Source: DAIOEK01 sp964648485 (GTDB taxonomy: Bacteria > Chloroflexota > Anaerolineae > Anaerolineales > Anaerolineaceae). Taken from it: a stretch of 64,000 nucleotides of DNA. The DNA is taken from positions 5,936 to 69,935 of the forward strand of contig CAZYOF010000016.1 of assembly GCA_964648485.1 (NCBI GenBank), written 5' to 3'. The first letter of the stretch is position 1. Every line of letters starts with the position of its first letter. Below the pieces are notes generated by a model. The model worked only from the letters and a program-made list of their open reading frames with translations, was not told the origin of the DNA and searched no databases. This document shows, in pieces, positions 24,629 through 33,955 of the stretch. The position numbers and the translations under genes were made by a program.

Positions 24629-25966
24629 ATGGACAAGAAACAAATTATGCAAAAAGTAAAAGAGGATGGCATTAAATTTATTTCATATCAGTTCGTAGAT
24701 GTCAATGGAGTGGTGAAATCACTAGATGCGCCTGTAGAAAGGTTAGAGACCGCCCTAGATGACGGTATCTGGTTTGATGGTTCATCGGTGGAAGGTTTTG
24801 CCCGTATCCAGGAAAGCGATATGCACTTACGACCGGATATCAATACTTATGCTGTATTGCCCTGGTCGCCTAATGAGTTGAAGCGAGCACGATTTTTTTG
24901 CGACATCTTCACGCCGGATGGACATCCTTTTGACGGTGACCCAAGGGGAATGTTGAAGCGTTACATCAAGCGGATTGAAGAAAAAGGCTGGACATTCAAT
25001 GTGGGTCCTGAACCGGAATTTTTCCTGCTGAAGAAAAATGGAACCCAATCCATAAACCCGGTTCCACACGATGTAGGTGGATATTTTGACTTCTCTCCGA
25101 ACGATGAGGCTGTTCGGGTACGAACTGAACTTATGGAAGCATTACTCAAAATGGGACTGAATATTGAAGTAGGTCATCATGAAGTTGCACTGGGTCAACA
25201 TGAAATTGATTTCCGGTTTGATGATGCTGTTAGAACCGCAGATAATGTGCTTACTCTCAAATATACGGTAAAAGCGATTGCTGCCCAGAATGGATTGGTC
25301 GCGTCGTTTATGCCCAAACCGATTTTTGGTATCAATGGATCTGGCATGCATTGCCACCAATCATTATTTGATTCAAAAGGATGCAATCTTTTCTTTGATT
25401 CAAAAGATCCATTCCATCTTACTCCGCTGGCATATAACTTCATTGCCGGGCAACTCTCACACGCGAGAGGATTTTCTGCAGTAATTGCTCCCACTGTTAA
25501 TTCTTATAAAAGACTGGTTCCCGGATACGAGGCTCCAGTATATGTTGGTTGGGCGCAGACAAACCGTTCTGCCCTAATACGCATTCCCCGTTTCACACCT
25601 GGTCAGGAGAGCGCAACGCGCGCAGAATTACGTTGTCCAGATCCATCTACAAATCCGTATATGGCTTTTATGGTGATTTTGGCTGCCGGCCTGGATGGAA
25701 TTGAAAAAGGAATGACACCACCAGCTCCGTTGAATGATATCAATGTTTACGAATTAACCGCAGCGGAACGGAAGAAGATGAAAATCACCGAGCTTCCCGG
25801 TTCATTAAAAGAAGCCATGGTAGAACTTGATAAAGATAAAATTATAAAAGATGCACTTGGTCCGATGCTGTATGAAGCATTTGTCCGTTCCCGCATGGCT
25901 GAATGGGAAGAGTACAGGATGGATGTCACGGACTGGGAACTGGAGCATTATCTGGAACGTGCCTGA
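24629..25966 (+). CDS. glnA: Type I glutamine synthetase
   Basis: A 445-residue GSI that makes glutamine from glutamate, ammonia and ATP. Signature stretches are WFDGSSVEGFARIQESDM, GPEPEFFLL, the ATP-binding NGSGMHCHQSLF, and RIPRFTPGQESATRAELRCPDPS. The length and the short segment around VYELTAAERKKMKI match the GSI-alpha class (Bacillus type), which lacks the 25-residue insert and is usually controlled by feedback and regulators rather than adenylylation. A purine-rich AAGAGGTG precedes the ATG. The upstream leader holds the candidate 6S RNA and a terminator. Its stop codon abuts the convergent ttuA-type gene. Confidence 0.97.
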   Translation: MDKKQIMQKVKEDGIKFISYQFVDVNGVVKSLDAPVERLETALDDGIWFDGSSVEGFARIQESDMHLRPDINTYAVLPWSPNELKRARFFCDIFTPDGHPFDGDPRGMLKRYIKRIEEKGWTFNVGPEPEFFLLKKNGTQSINPVPHDVGGYFDFSPNDEAVRVRTELMEALLKMGLNIEVGHHEVALGQHEIDFRFDDAVRTADNVLTLKYTVKAIAAQNGLVASFMPKPIFGINGSGMHCHQSLFDSKGCNLFFDSKDPFHLTPLAYNFIAGQLSHARGFSAVIAPTVNSYKRLVPGYEAPVYVGWAQTNRSALIRIPRFTPGQESATRAELRCPDPSTNPYMAFMVILAAGLDGIEKGMTPPAPLNDINVYELTAAERKKMKITELPGSLKEAMVELDKDKIIKDALGPMLYEAFVRSRMAEWEEYRMDVTDWELEHYLERA

Positions 25967-26881
25967 TCAAGAATCCAGTAGCTTGCAGAAAGCGCATAGT
26001 CCTTCTGCTGAAGTAGGTTGTCCACATTTTGGACATTGATGAAGTTCACCAGACAGGTTTTCTAGCCCGGATAGAAAGCCTGTCTTTTTTTGATTAATAA
26101 ATTGAGAATAATATGAAAGTTTGATGCCGGGTTGTTCTTTTTCAAGTTGGTTAAACCATGTCTTAACTGCATTCGTCTTTGAGCCAATGGAGAATGGGCA
26201 TTCCTCTTCAATGTACTGAATCCCTTTGAGAATTGCGTAGGCAGTGGTTTCCCGTTCATACGATCGGCACAGGGGTTTTATTTTACGCGGGAATTGTGGT
26301 GTCTCCGGTAAAAGGGGCGCCTGCCTGGCTAACTGTGAAAGATTCCAATTCAGATTATTTGAAAATAGTACGGCCACCTCATCATCGAGATTGTGACCTG
26401 TTGCGATAATCTGAAAATTGTGATCCTTTGTAAAAGCGTTGAATACATGCCTTTTTATCGTTCCACAAACAGAGCAGGGACGATCTTTGCCATAACGAAT
26501 AATCTTAACCAGGTTCGAGATGTCCTTACCGATTTCAGATCTCACATTATAAACATGTAGAACCAGATTATTTTTATCCGCAAAATCTTGCGCATAGATT
26601 TGGGATTGATCGGAATAGGAAATATCTTCATTAATTCCCAGGTTAATATAGAGCGCTTCGGTTGCATACCCCAATTGACTTAGTACATCCCACAATACCA
26701 GTGAATCTTTGCCTCCAGATACTGCTACCAGTACTTTTTCACCATATTTTAGAAGGTGATATTTCTCAATTGTTTTTTCTGTATATGTATTAAACCAATC
26801 AATATAATGCTCTCTACACAGTGACAATCGATGCTGTTTCATGTTTATTGAAGCGGTTTTTCCGCATTTTCGACATCTCAT
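25967..26881 (-). CDS. ttuA: TtuA-type tRNA 2-thiolation protein
   Basis: A 304-residue PP-loop ATP pyrophosphatase of the TtcA/TtuA/NCS6 group, which adenylates a tRNA uridine or cytidine and inserts sulfur. Order of features: an N-terminal zinc finger (CRKCG near residue 3 with CREH near 22), the PP-loop VAVSGGKDSLVLWD, CSVCG with a later ECPF giving three cysteines for an iron-sulfur cluster, ATGHNLDDE, and a C-terminal zinc ribbon (CPKCG...CAFC). The two zinc fingers plus three central cysteines match TtuA. The gene follows a ubiquitin-like sulfur carrier by five bases, as expected for the TtuA-TtuB system. Confidence 0.9.
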   Translation of the reverse strand: MRCRKCGKTASINMKQHRLSLCREHYIDWFNTYTEKTIEKYHLLKYGEKVLVAVSGGKDSLVLWDVLSQLGYATEALYINLGINEDISYSDQSQIYAQDFADKNNLVLHVYNVRSEIGKDISNLVKIIRYGKDRPCSVCGTIKRHVFNAFTKDHNFQIIATGHNLDDEVAVLFSNNLNWNLSQLARQAPLLPETPQFPRKIKPLCRSYERETTAYAILKGIQYIEEECPFSIGSKTNAVKTWFNQLEKEQPGIKLSYYSQFINQKKTGFLSGLENLSGELHQCPKCGQPTSAEGLCAFCKLLDS

Positions 26882-26886
26882 GAGCT

Positions 26887-27096
26887 TTATTTTCCCCCGG
26901 ATATGACCGCAACAATACGAACCTTATCACCATTCTGTAACAATAAATCTTCTGTTACGATTTCTCCATCTCTCACAGCCAGATAAGATTCTGAATTTAA
27001 ACCAATCCGTTTGAGTGCTTGTTGCACAGTCAAAGGTCCGGTAATAAAGTATTCTTTGCCCCTAATGTTCAAGCATATTTGAGTTGATTGATTCAT
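26887..27096 (-). CDS. Ubiquitin-like sulfur carrier protein (MoaD/ThiS/TtuB type)
   Basis: A 69-residue beta-grasp protein (LNIRGKEYFITGPLTVQQAL, then LAVRDGEIVTEDLLLQNGDKVRIVAV). Sulfur carriers end in Gly-Gly, which becomes the thiocarboxylate; this one ends SGG followed by one extra lysine before the TAA stop. That extra residue would need removal before activation. Its position five bases upstream of the TtuA-type gene makes it the likely sulfur donor for tRNA 2-thiolation, although service to molybdopterin or other pathways is possible. Confidence 0.88.
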   Translation of the reverse strand: MNQSTQICLNIRGKEYFITGPLTVQQALKRIGLNSESYLAVRDGEIVTEDLLLQNGDKVRIVAVISGGK

Positions 27097-27170
27097 ATTC
27101 TTCCTGCATACTGTTGTACTATAATTGATTCATCACCAAAAAGATTATAACAAACCGGATGAGGATAAAT

Positions 27171-27818
27171 ATGTCAGGGAAAATTGAGTTTGTTCGTAAT
27201 TATCGAGATTCAAGCACGGATCAGGGTTTTCAGTTTGAATTTATTTGTGATCGCTGCGGGACCGGTTATCGCAGTCATTTCCAGCCATCTGTAACCGGTA
27301 CATTAAATAATGTAATGGATACCGCCAGCAGTCTATTTGGCGGAGTATTTAGTACAGCCGCAAACCTGACGGGACGAGCCCATTCCGCTGCGTGGGAAAA
27401 GGCACATGATGATGCTTTTGCGAAAGCAAGTGCTGAGTTGATGCCTTCATTTGTTCAGTGCCCTCGCTGCCAGAGTTGGGTCTGCCGGGAAAAATGCTGG
27501 AACACCAAGCGTGGACTGTGCAAAAACTGTGCACCAGATATGGGCGTAGAAATGTCTGCGGCACAGGCAAGCCGGTCTGTTGAAGAGGTTTGGGCTCACG
27601 CGGCTATGTCTGCTGAAGATAAAAAGCTATCTGAAGCAAATTGGCGTGAAACGATCCATGCTACTTGCCCACAATGTGAAGCTCCTCTTAATACCAATGC
27701 TAAATTCTGTCCTGAGTGTGGTGCAGCGATCAAGCAGGAGAAACACTGTACTGAATGTGGGGCAATCATTCAACCAGGGGCAAAATTCTGTGCAGATTGT
27801 GGAAAGAAAGTAGAGTAA
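27171..27818 (+). CDS. Zinc-ribbon protein of unknown function
   Basis: A 215-residue protein beginning with FVRNYRDSSTDQGFQFEFIC followed by DRCGTGYRS. It has an N-terminal metal site (CDRCG, paired with CPRCQSWVC and CKNC around residues 95-125), a Gly/Ala-rich region between, and two C-terminal zinc ribbons (CPQCEAPLNTNAKFCPECG and CTECGAIIQPGAKFCADCG). I start at the ATG at 27171 because GAGGA (27161-27165) precedes it; an ATG at 27159 overlaps that site. Such proteins are common in Chloroflexota and other bacteria; no function is known to me. Confidence 0.75.
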   Translation: MSGKIEFVRNYRDSSTDQGFQFEFICDRCGTGYRSHFQPSVTGTLNNVMDTASSLFGGVFSTAANLTGRAHSAAWEKAHDDAFAKASAELMPSFVQCPRCQSWVCREKCWNTKRGLCKNCAPDMGVEMSAAQASRSVEEVWAHAAMSAEDKKLSEANWRETIHATCPQCEAPLNTNAKFCPECGAAIKQEKHCTECGAIIQPGAKFCADCGKKVE

Positions 27819-27821
27819 GCG

Positions 27822-28553
27822 TTAGTCTTCCGGATTATCCATCTTAATTTGAATACAACTCATCAGATCCCGCAGAGATCCTGCGGGATCTTTGTGTACG
27901 CTCATTACGATTGGATACCGGATATCCAAATTAGTTGAGAGAGGTTTGACCAAATCTGAAAGCCATCTGGCAGGGAGAATACCAATCCCTTCTGGATTAC
28001 TTTGTACAGCCTGTGTGATTTCTGATGGACCTGGTAAATATCGGGTTCTTGGATTGATGATCGTACCATCGGGTAATTGATCAATTACTAAATTTGTTAA
28101 GTCATCTTTATCAGAAAACAAATAAACCTGGATTAATTTAGATGGGTCATCCATTTGTTTTCCCGGTGCTATTTCATCCCATTGAGTGATATACCCAGCA
28201 AGTATCTTAAGTATTTCTTCCTTGTTAAGTTCATCAACCGGGTTATTTAAATTAACAATAAAAACGAGACTTTCGTCAGCAAGCTGGAATTGCCAATCAG
28301 TTAAACCTTCGCCACTGGTTATGATCAGGTCGTAGTTGCCCGATTCAATTTCATTCAAAGGAATGATATCTACATTGATCACTATTTCAGGGTTTTCCCG
28401 GCTGCAAGAATTTGCTGCCTGAGCCAGATAGCTGGTTGCAGGGGTAGTTACCATACGGACAGGCAACTTAATTTCTGGTAATGGAGCTGGTTCTTGCACT
28501 GTACATCCATTACAGAAAATTATTATCAGCAATAAAAGCAGGAATTTTCGCAT
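27822..28553 (-). CDS. PstS-like substrate-binding lipoprotein
   Basis: A 243-residue exported lipoprotein with a short signal (MRKFLLLLLIIIFCNGC) and a type-2 periplasmic-binding fold resembling phosphate-binding proteins. Recognisable elements are VNLNNPVDELNKEEILKIL followed by AGYITQWDEI, and the later QAVQSNPEGIGILPA. The ATG at 28553 overlaps the uppP stop by one base (TAATG), implying translational coupling; an in-frame start at 28604 would lie within uppP. No transporter genes adjoin, so the ligand and partner are unknown. The link to uppP suggests a cell-envelope role, which is inference. Confidence 0.72.
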   Translation of the reverse strand: MRKFLLLLLIIIFCNGCTVQEPAPLPEIKLPVRMVTTPATSYLAQAANSCSRENPEIVINVDIIPLNEIESGNYDLIITSGEGLTDWQFQLADESLVFIVNLNNPVDELNKEEILKILAGYITQWDEIAPGKQMDDPSKLIQVYLFSDKDDLTNLVIDQLPDGTIINPRTRYLPGPSEITQAVQSNPEGIGILPARWLSDLVKPLSTNLDIRYPIVMSVHKDPAGSLRDLMSCIQIKMDNPED

Positions 28554-29383
28554 TATCCTCTGAAGTATGCTATTAGAAATGTAAATAATGCCGCAATAAT
28601 GCAATATATTGCAAAGCTATAAAAGGAATGACGTTGAAGGTATTGAAGTAGCCACCGAATGGATAGATATCCTACGACCGCTGCAGCAATTACCCCGCTA
28701 ATCACAACCGGGAGAAAACTGGACAATCCAGAGACTTCCAGCAGATCCAGCAATGCCAGCCCACCAGCTGCCAGCATAACCGGGATAGATATTAAGAATG
28801 AAAACCGGGCAGCTTCAGGACGGCTAATATCTCTGAACATGGCACCGGATATTGTGGACCCAGATCGTGATACGCCCGGGAAGATGGAAAGTGCCTGAAA
28901 TAGACCGACTATTAATGCATCCAGCCAGGAGATTTGGGTTAATTCTTTCTGTCTTTTTCCTATCCACTCAGCTATTACCAGCAACCCGGCTGTAACTATC
29001 AAGAAAACAGCTGTCATCAAAGGATTATTGAAAGCGGCTTCCACTTGATCTTTCACCAGGACACCAAAAATCCCTGCTGGTATGGTTGCAATAACAATCC
29101 ACCACCCTAATCTTGCTTCGCTGGTTTGAAGTGGTTTTCCACGGATCAGACCCTGGAATGCAGCGGTAATAATTCGAACAAGGTCTCTCCATAAAAATAT
29201 GATCACTGCAATTAATGTTCCCATCTGAACAAGAACATCGAATACGAATATTTGCTCAGTTGGGAACTGCCAGTTTAACCAATACGGAACCAGAACAAGA
29301 TGTGCAGAACTTGAAATGGGCAAGAATTCAGTGAGTCCTTGAACTATGCCTAATAGTACTGATTCAAATATATTCATAATCAC
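28553..29383 (-). CDS. uppP: Undecaprenyl-diphosphate phosphatase
   Basis: A 276-residue membrane enzyme that recycles undecaprenyl pyrophosphate to the monophosphate for peptidoglycan and glycan synthesis. Both active-site regions are clear: GLTEFLPISSSAHLVL near the N-terminus and GVSRSGSTISGAMF near residue 165, within about eight membrane segments. The start may be the GTG at 29383 (AAAGGA four bases upstream) or the ATG six bases further in. It follows tgt and overlaps the lipoprotein gene, forming a tgt-uppP-lipoprotein operon. Confidence 0.95.
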   Translation of the reverse strand: MIMNIFESVLLGIVQGLTEFLPISSSAHLVLVPYWLNWQFPTEQIFVFDVLVQMGTLIAVIIFLWRDLVRIITAAFQGLIRGKPLQTSEARLGWWIVIATIPAGIFGVLVKDQVEAAFNNPLMTAVFLIVTAGLLVIAEWIGKRQKELTQISWLDALIVGLFQALSIFPGVSRSGSTISGAMFRDISRPEAARFSFLISIPVMLAAGGLALLDLLEVSGLSSFLPVVISGVIAAAVVGYLSIRWLLQYLQRHSFYSFAIYCIIAALFTFLIAYFRG

Positions 29384-29391
29384 GAAATCCT

Positions 29392-30504
29392 TTATTCTTC
29401 AGTTTGATGATATCGATCCAAGTATTCCTTTGCAAACAGTTCAAATCGTTTTTCAGTAATTGCTTCCCCCATCCAGCGGACCAGGTTAAGCAGGGTGTGA
29501 ATATTGTGGATTGAAAGTAATGTGCCAGCTAAGAGTTCTTTGGCTACGATCAGATGGCGAATATATGCGCGGCTGAAGTGTTGGCAGGTATAACACGTAC
29601 AATCTTGATCGATGGGATTCGGATCTCGCGAATATGCTGCATTCAACATATTTAAACGACCTCGATGGGTCATGGCAGCCTGGTGTCTGGCGAGACGGGT
29701 AGGCAGAACACAATCGAAAATATCCACACCGCGCATCACCCCATTCACCAAATCTTCCGGAGATCCGACGCCCATTAAATAATGTGGTTTTTCTGGTGGG
29801 AGAAAAGGATACAAAGTATCGAGAGTCTGGTGCATTTCAGACTTCGATTCACCAACTGATAAACCTCCAATGGCAATTCCATCAAAACCCATTGCGGTTA
29901 TTATTTTTGCTGATTCTTCGCGCAGATCTGGAAAGATCCCACCTTGAATAATTCCAAACAAAGCCTGATCTGACCGGGTTTTTGCTTCAAGGCAGCGCTC
30001 TGCCCAAGCATGGGTTCGTTTCATGGCGGTAATATTGTAATCGCGCTCACGGGGTGGAGCACATTCATCAAACGCCATGATGATATCTGCGCCCAGATTT
30101 TCCTGGATTTGTATTGATTTTTCTGGTGTCAGCCGTTGGGTGGATCCATCTATATGGCTTTTAAAGGTAACTCCGTCCGGGTCAATTTTTCGCATTTGTG
30201 CAAGTGAAAAAACCTGAAACCCGCCGGAATCTGTTAACATCGGCTTATGCCATTGCATGAAATTATGCACCCCACCCAGTTCTTTCACCAATTCATCACC
30301 CGGCCGAAGCCAGAGGTGATATGTATTTGCAAGAACAAGACTGGCATCCAATTCTTCCAGCTGTTTTGGGGTCATTGCTTTTACCGCAGCCTGTGTGCCG
30401 ACAGGTGCGAAAATTGGTGTTGGAATACTCCCATGTGGAGTGTGATAGATACCAGTACGAGCAGCGCCATCCTGGGCTAGCAATTCAAATGAAAACTGAG
30501 ACAT
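29392..30504 (-). CDS. tgt: Queuine/preQ1 tRNA-ribosyltransferase
   Basis: A 370-residue tRNA-guanine transglycosylase that swaps guanine 34 for preQ1. Diagnostic stretches: LTDSGGFQVFSL with the catalytic aspartate, FDECAPP, GIAIGGLSVGE, MGVGSPEDLVNGV and the zinc site CTCYTCQHFSRAYIRHL. Its promoter puts the start of transcription at the ATG, so the message looks leaderless. It is divergent from alr. Confidence 0.97.
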   Translation of the reverse strand: MSQFSFELLAQDGAARTGIYHTPHGSIPTPIFAPVGTQAAVKAMTPKQLEELDASLVLANTYHLWLRPGDELVKELGGVHNFMQWHKPMLTDSGGFQVFSLAQMRKIDPDGVTFKSHIDGSTQRLTPEKSIQIQENLGADIIMAFDECAPPRERDYNITAMKRTHAWAERCLEAKTRSDQALFGIIQGGIFPDLREESAKIITAMGFDGIAIGGLSVGESKSEMHQTLDTLYPFLPPEKPHYLMGVGSPEDLVNGVMRGVDIFDCVLPTRLARHQAAMTHRGRLNMLNAAYSRDPNPIDQDCTCYTCQHFSRAYIRHLIVAKELLAGTLLSIHNIHTLLNLVRWMGEAITEKRFELFAKEYLDRYHQTEE

Positions 30505-30510
30505 GAGTGA

Positions 30511-30516
30511 ATTATA
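30511..30516 (-). promoter_or_regulatory. -10 box of tgt, leaderless arrangement
   Basis: A perfect TATAAT on the minus strand (30516-30511) ends six bases before the tgt ATG (30504). No ribosome binding site fits in between. The -35 region is weak. Confidence 0.45.
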
Positions 30517-30570
30517 AGCGGTTATCTCAACTAAGCTAAGAATTTAATTAGAACCATATGTAATCTCAGC

Positions 30571-30599
30571 TTGCCTTCTTTACTATGTAGGTTTATACT
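30571..30599 (+). promoter_or_regulatory. Promoter of alr, leaderless arrangement
   Basis: TTGCCT (30571-30576), 17 bases, then TATACT (30594-30599). The ATG at 30607 begins seven bases after the -10 box, so transcription would start at the initiation codon. Confidence 0.5.
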
Positions 30600-30606
30600 A
30601 CCAGCC

Positions 30607-31716
30607 ATGAATTCGAATGGATACTCTGCCTGGCTAGAAATTGATCTTGCACAAATTAAAGAGAATGTAAAAGAAATTTTGCGAATTAGCCAGACCGAAG
30701 TTATGGCAATTGTCAAGGCAAATGGTTATGGGCATGGAGCTACTGAAATAGCTCAGGCATCCATTGAGGCTGGCGCTACCTGGTTGGGTGTTGCACGGCT
30801 TGAAGAGGCGATTGCCCTCAGGAGAGCTGGTTTAAATTGCCATATCCTTGTTCTTGGTTATACATCCCCTGACAGAGTAGCCGATGCCGTAAATAATAAT
30901 ATTTGCTTAACAATTTATGATGTCGCCATTGGTGAAGCCTATGCCGAACAGGCAGCCAAATTTGGTGGGGGTTTAAGATTACACATAAAAGTGGATACTG
31001 GTATGGGCAGGCTGGGTATCTCTCCAGATACTGCCCAGGCATTTATTGAATCAATTTCTCACCAACCTCAACTAAATATTGAAGGCATTTTTACCCATTT
31101 TGCTCGAGCAGACGAACCCAATGTTGCAACAACAGAACAACAGATGGAGAAATTTGATTCACTTGTTAGTAATTTGAAAAAAGTGGGCATTGCTCCCAAA
31201 TATATCCACGCATCAAATTCGGCCGCTGCATTAAATTTTCCGGGTGCACGTTATGATCTTGTCCGACCCGGGATAGTGCTTTATGGATATGCTCCTTCTC
31301 CAGAGACACCGCTTCCTGCGAATGTAAAGCCTGGTTTAACCTGGAAAACCCGATTAACTTCAGTCAGAACCTTCCCGGCAAATCATGGAATTAGTTACGG
31401 GCATATTTACTATACAAAGAAAGCTGAACGGATTGGGTCGATTGCTATTGGATATGCAGATGGCTACCGCCGTGTTGATGGGAATATTGCCCTTGTACAT
31501 GGAAAAAGGGTTCCAGTTGTTGGACGTGTCTGCATGGATCAATGTATGCTCCAATTGGATGATGTACCAGATGCCCAGGTTGGTGATGAAGTAGTATTAA
31601 TGGGTCACCAAGGTGATGAAATCATTACGGCGGAAGAAATTGCAGAGAGGTGGTCAACCTTCAATTATGAGGTGATTTGTGGATTATCTGCCCGGCTGCC
31701 AAGAGTATACGAATAA
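30607..31716 (+). CDS. alr: Alanine racemase
   Basis: A 369-residue PLP enzyme that makes D-alanine for peptidoglycan. It begins WLEIDLAQIKENV and carries the lysine motif AIVKANGYGHGA near residue 40. The TIM-barrel residues LHIKVDTGMGRLGI and ASNSAAALN follow, and the second catalytic region is GRVCMDQCMLQLDD. I use the ATG at 30607; an in-frame ATG at 30571 would lie in the promoter. The recJ start follows three bases after the stop. Confidence 0.96.
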   Translation: MNSNGYSAWLEIDLAQIKENVKEILRISQTEVMAIVKANGYGHGATEIAQASIEAGATWLGVARLEEAIALRRAGLNCHILVLGYTSPDRVADAVNNNICLTIYDVAIGEAYAEQAAKFGGGLRLHIKVDTGMGRLGISPDTAQAFIESISHQPQLNIEGIFTHFARADEPNVATTEQQMEKFDSLVSNLKKVGIAPKYIHASNSAAALNFPGARYDLVRPGIVLYGYAPSPETPLPANVKPGLTWKTRLTSVRTFPANHGISYGHIYYTKKAERIGSIAIGYADGYRRVDGNIALVHGKRVPVVGRVCMDQCMLQLDDVPDAQVGDEVVLMGHQGDEIITAEEIAERWSTFNYEVICGLSARLPRVYE

Positions 31717-31719
31717 TTC

Positions 31720-33444
31720 ATGACTATCCATCACCCAGAATATATAAATAAGAAGTGGATAATTGCTCCTCCCATGGATGTGGGAGTATCTAATGACCTC
31801 AAAGAATATCCGCGCCTGCTCCGGAAATTGTTGTATAACCGCGGGATTCTAACTCCGCAGGTTGCTCTTGATTTCCTTCATGGAGGAGATCACTTGATTC
31901 ATGATCCTTACCTGATGTCTGGTATGGATGATGCAGTCGAGCGAATACTCCTGGCTATGGCACGAGATGAACAAGTAGTAATTTATGGTGATTATGATGT
32001 GGATGGTGTTACAGCCACTGCGTTATTGGTAGAATGCTTTCGCCTGCTAGGTATGAATGTTTCACCGTACATCCCAAATCGGTTTGATGAAGGATACGGA
32101 CTAAACCAGGAGGCTCTTAGAAGCCTGCGTGAAAAAGATGTTCCAGCAAACCTTGTCATTTCAGTAGATTGTGGAATCCGCTCCGTAGAGGATGCCCTTT
32201 ACGCTAAGGAGATTGGTCTGGATTTAATTATCACTGACCATCATCATCCTTCGCAAGAAGTACCCGATTGTGTTGCTGTTCTTGATCCCAAAAGACTTGG
32301 TGATATTTACCCTTATAAAGATCTGGCTGGAGTTGGTATAGCCTATAAGCTGGCCAACGCGGTAATTCAAAAGGTTTCACCGGGAAACGATCTGGCAGAA
32401 AAAAGACTGGATCTTGTCGCATTGGGAACCGTTGCCGATATGGCACCATTAACCGGGGAGAATCGCGAATTGGTCCGCAGAGGTATTGCACTTTTACAAT
32501 CCGGTAACCGGGTTGGAATTCGGGCGTTATGTGCAGAAGCCGGGATCCCCTTCTCAAAAATCACTTCTGGTGACATTGGTTTCGTTATTGGACCACGACT
32601 TAATGCTGCCGGCAGGCTTGAAACAGCTATGGATTCATTCCATCTTCTTGTTAGTCTCAATGATATTGAGGCAATGAAATATGCTTCCAGTTTACAGAAA
32701 CAAAATGAAGAACGACAGAAACAAACCCGTTCTACTCAACAAAAAGCCATAGAATATATCGGGCAGGTAACTGATAAGGATTTCTTACTTTTTGTTACCG
32801 ACCCTGATTTCAACGAAGGTATTGTAGGGTTGGCTGCATCCAAATTAACAGAGCAGTTTTTTCGGCCTTCTATAGTTGGGAAGAAAGATCAAAATACAAC
32901 GCGATGCTCATGCCGTAGTATTCCCGGTTTTCATATCGCACAGGCTTTGGATGAATGTAAAGAGTTGCTCGTAAAGCATGGCGGTCATGCAGCTGCTGCC
33001 GGTTTTACGGTGGAAAATAAAAACCTTGCAGAGTTGGAAAATAGATTAAATCAAATTGCCTGGCGTGAATTACACAACACAGAATTGGTTGCATCAATTT
33101 CTGCAGAAGCAGAAGTGAGTATCAAAGATCTCTCCTCGGAATTCTTCCACCAACAGGAATTTCTTCACCCATTGGGATATGGTAACCCGGAACCTTATTA
33201 CGTAATACGTAATGCTCATGTATTGAATAAAAATGTAATCGGGAAAGAAAAAACTCACCTGAGGTTAAAGCTCCAAGATCACAATTCCCTCGGTATTGTT
33301 ATGAATGCAATTGCATTTAATTTTGGATTCCTCAGCGATTCTCTGCCTGCAACCATTGATGTACTTGGCAGCCTGGAGATGAATCATTTTAATGGTCAAT
33401 CTTCCCTTCAAATCCGTGTAAAGGACATAAAATCTCCCCAATAA
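31720..33444 (+). CDS. recJ: Single-stranded-DNA exonuclease RecJ
   Basis: A 574-residue 5'-3' single-strand exonuclease of the DHH family, used in recombination and mismatch repair. The DHH phosphoesterase motifs are VIYGDYDVDGVTATALL (about 87-103), SVDCGIRS, and ITDHHHPSQEVP near 170; VALGTVADMAPL and GPRLNAAGRLE follow. The DHHA1 domain has KHGGHAAAAGFTVE, and the C-terminus is an OB-fold. It is co-transcribed with alr. Confidence 0.96.
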   Translation: MTIHHPEYINKKWIIAPPMDVGVSNDLKEYPRLLRKLLYNRGILTPQVALDFLHGGDHLIHDPYLMSGMDDAVERILLAMARDEQVVIYGDYDVDGVTATALLVECFRLLGMNVSPYIPNRFDEGYGLNQEALRSLREKDVPANLVISVDCGIRSVEDALYAKEIGLDLIITDHHHPSQEVPDCVAVLDPKRLGDIYPYKDLAGVGIAYKLANAVIQKVSPGNDLAEKRLDLVALGTVADMAPLTGENRELVRRGIALLQSGNRVGIRALCAEAGIPFSKITSGDIGFVIGPRLNAAGRLETAMDSFHLLVSLNDIEAMKYASSLQKQNEERQKQTRSTQQKAIEYIGQVTDKDFLLFVTDPDFNEGIVGLAASKLTEQFFRPSIVGKKDQNTTRCSCRSIPGFHIAQALDECKELLVKHGGHAAAAGFTVENKNLAELENRLNQIAWRELHNTELVASISAEAEVSIKDLSSEFFHQQEFLHPLGYGNPEPYYVIRNAHVLNKNVIGKEKTHLRLKLQDHNSLGIVMNAIAFNFGFLSDSLPATIDVLGSLEMNHFNGQSSLQIRVKDIKSPQ

Positions 33445-33482
33445 TCTATCAGAAGATAAATAGTAACAGAGATGAGGTTCTA

Positions 33483-33953
33483 ATGAAGGATCTAGTCGTG
33501 CCTAATGAGATTCTCAAATTCATAGTGGAAGCTAAAGCTGCAACCTACGTTGGAAATGGTAAATATGTTGATCCCAGCAGGCAGGAATCTCACGACCTCG
33601 AATATCTTTGTGGGGATTATTATTACCGGGATAGTTATTTTGGTGGTAAAGATTTTTTAGGGGAGGAGATTGTCTGGTTGCAGGCTAAGCCTATTTGGGG
33701 AGAAAATTACTTCGGCAAGATAATCCAGCCTGGTTTGATTACTCCTGAAGAGATCGGAAAAATGATTAAAGCCAGCCTTTCAAGACAATATCTGGAAGGC
33801 AGATTTCTGGGTGGGTTTCGCCATACAGAAGGCAATCTAATCTATATTGATAAGAATGAAGGGGATTGGCATAATTTTACCGGTGAAGAGTCGATATCAA
33901 AGGATGGAATTATTGTCTACCAATTGCATTATCATGGCGGTATGATTGAATAA
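33483..33953 (+). CDS. DUF5680-like protein
   Basis: A 156-residue soluble protein rich in aromatic residues (YLCGDYYYRDSYFGGKDFLG, then VWLQAKPIWGENYFGK). This pattern matches what I recall of the DUF5680 family, proteins of unknown function sometimes attached to XRE regulators; no such domain is present here. A GAGG lies seven bases before the ATG. It may be read through from recJ, 38 bases upstream. Confidence 0.6.
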   Translation: MKDLVVPNEILKFIVEAKAATYVGNGKYVDPSRQESHDLEYLCGDYYYRDSYFGGKDFLGEEIVWLQAKPIWGENYFGKIIQPGLITPEEIGKMIKASLSRQYLEGRFLGGFRHTEGNLIYIDKNEGDWHNFTGEESISKDGIIVYQLHYHGGMIE

Positions 33954-33955
33954 TC

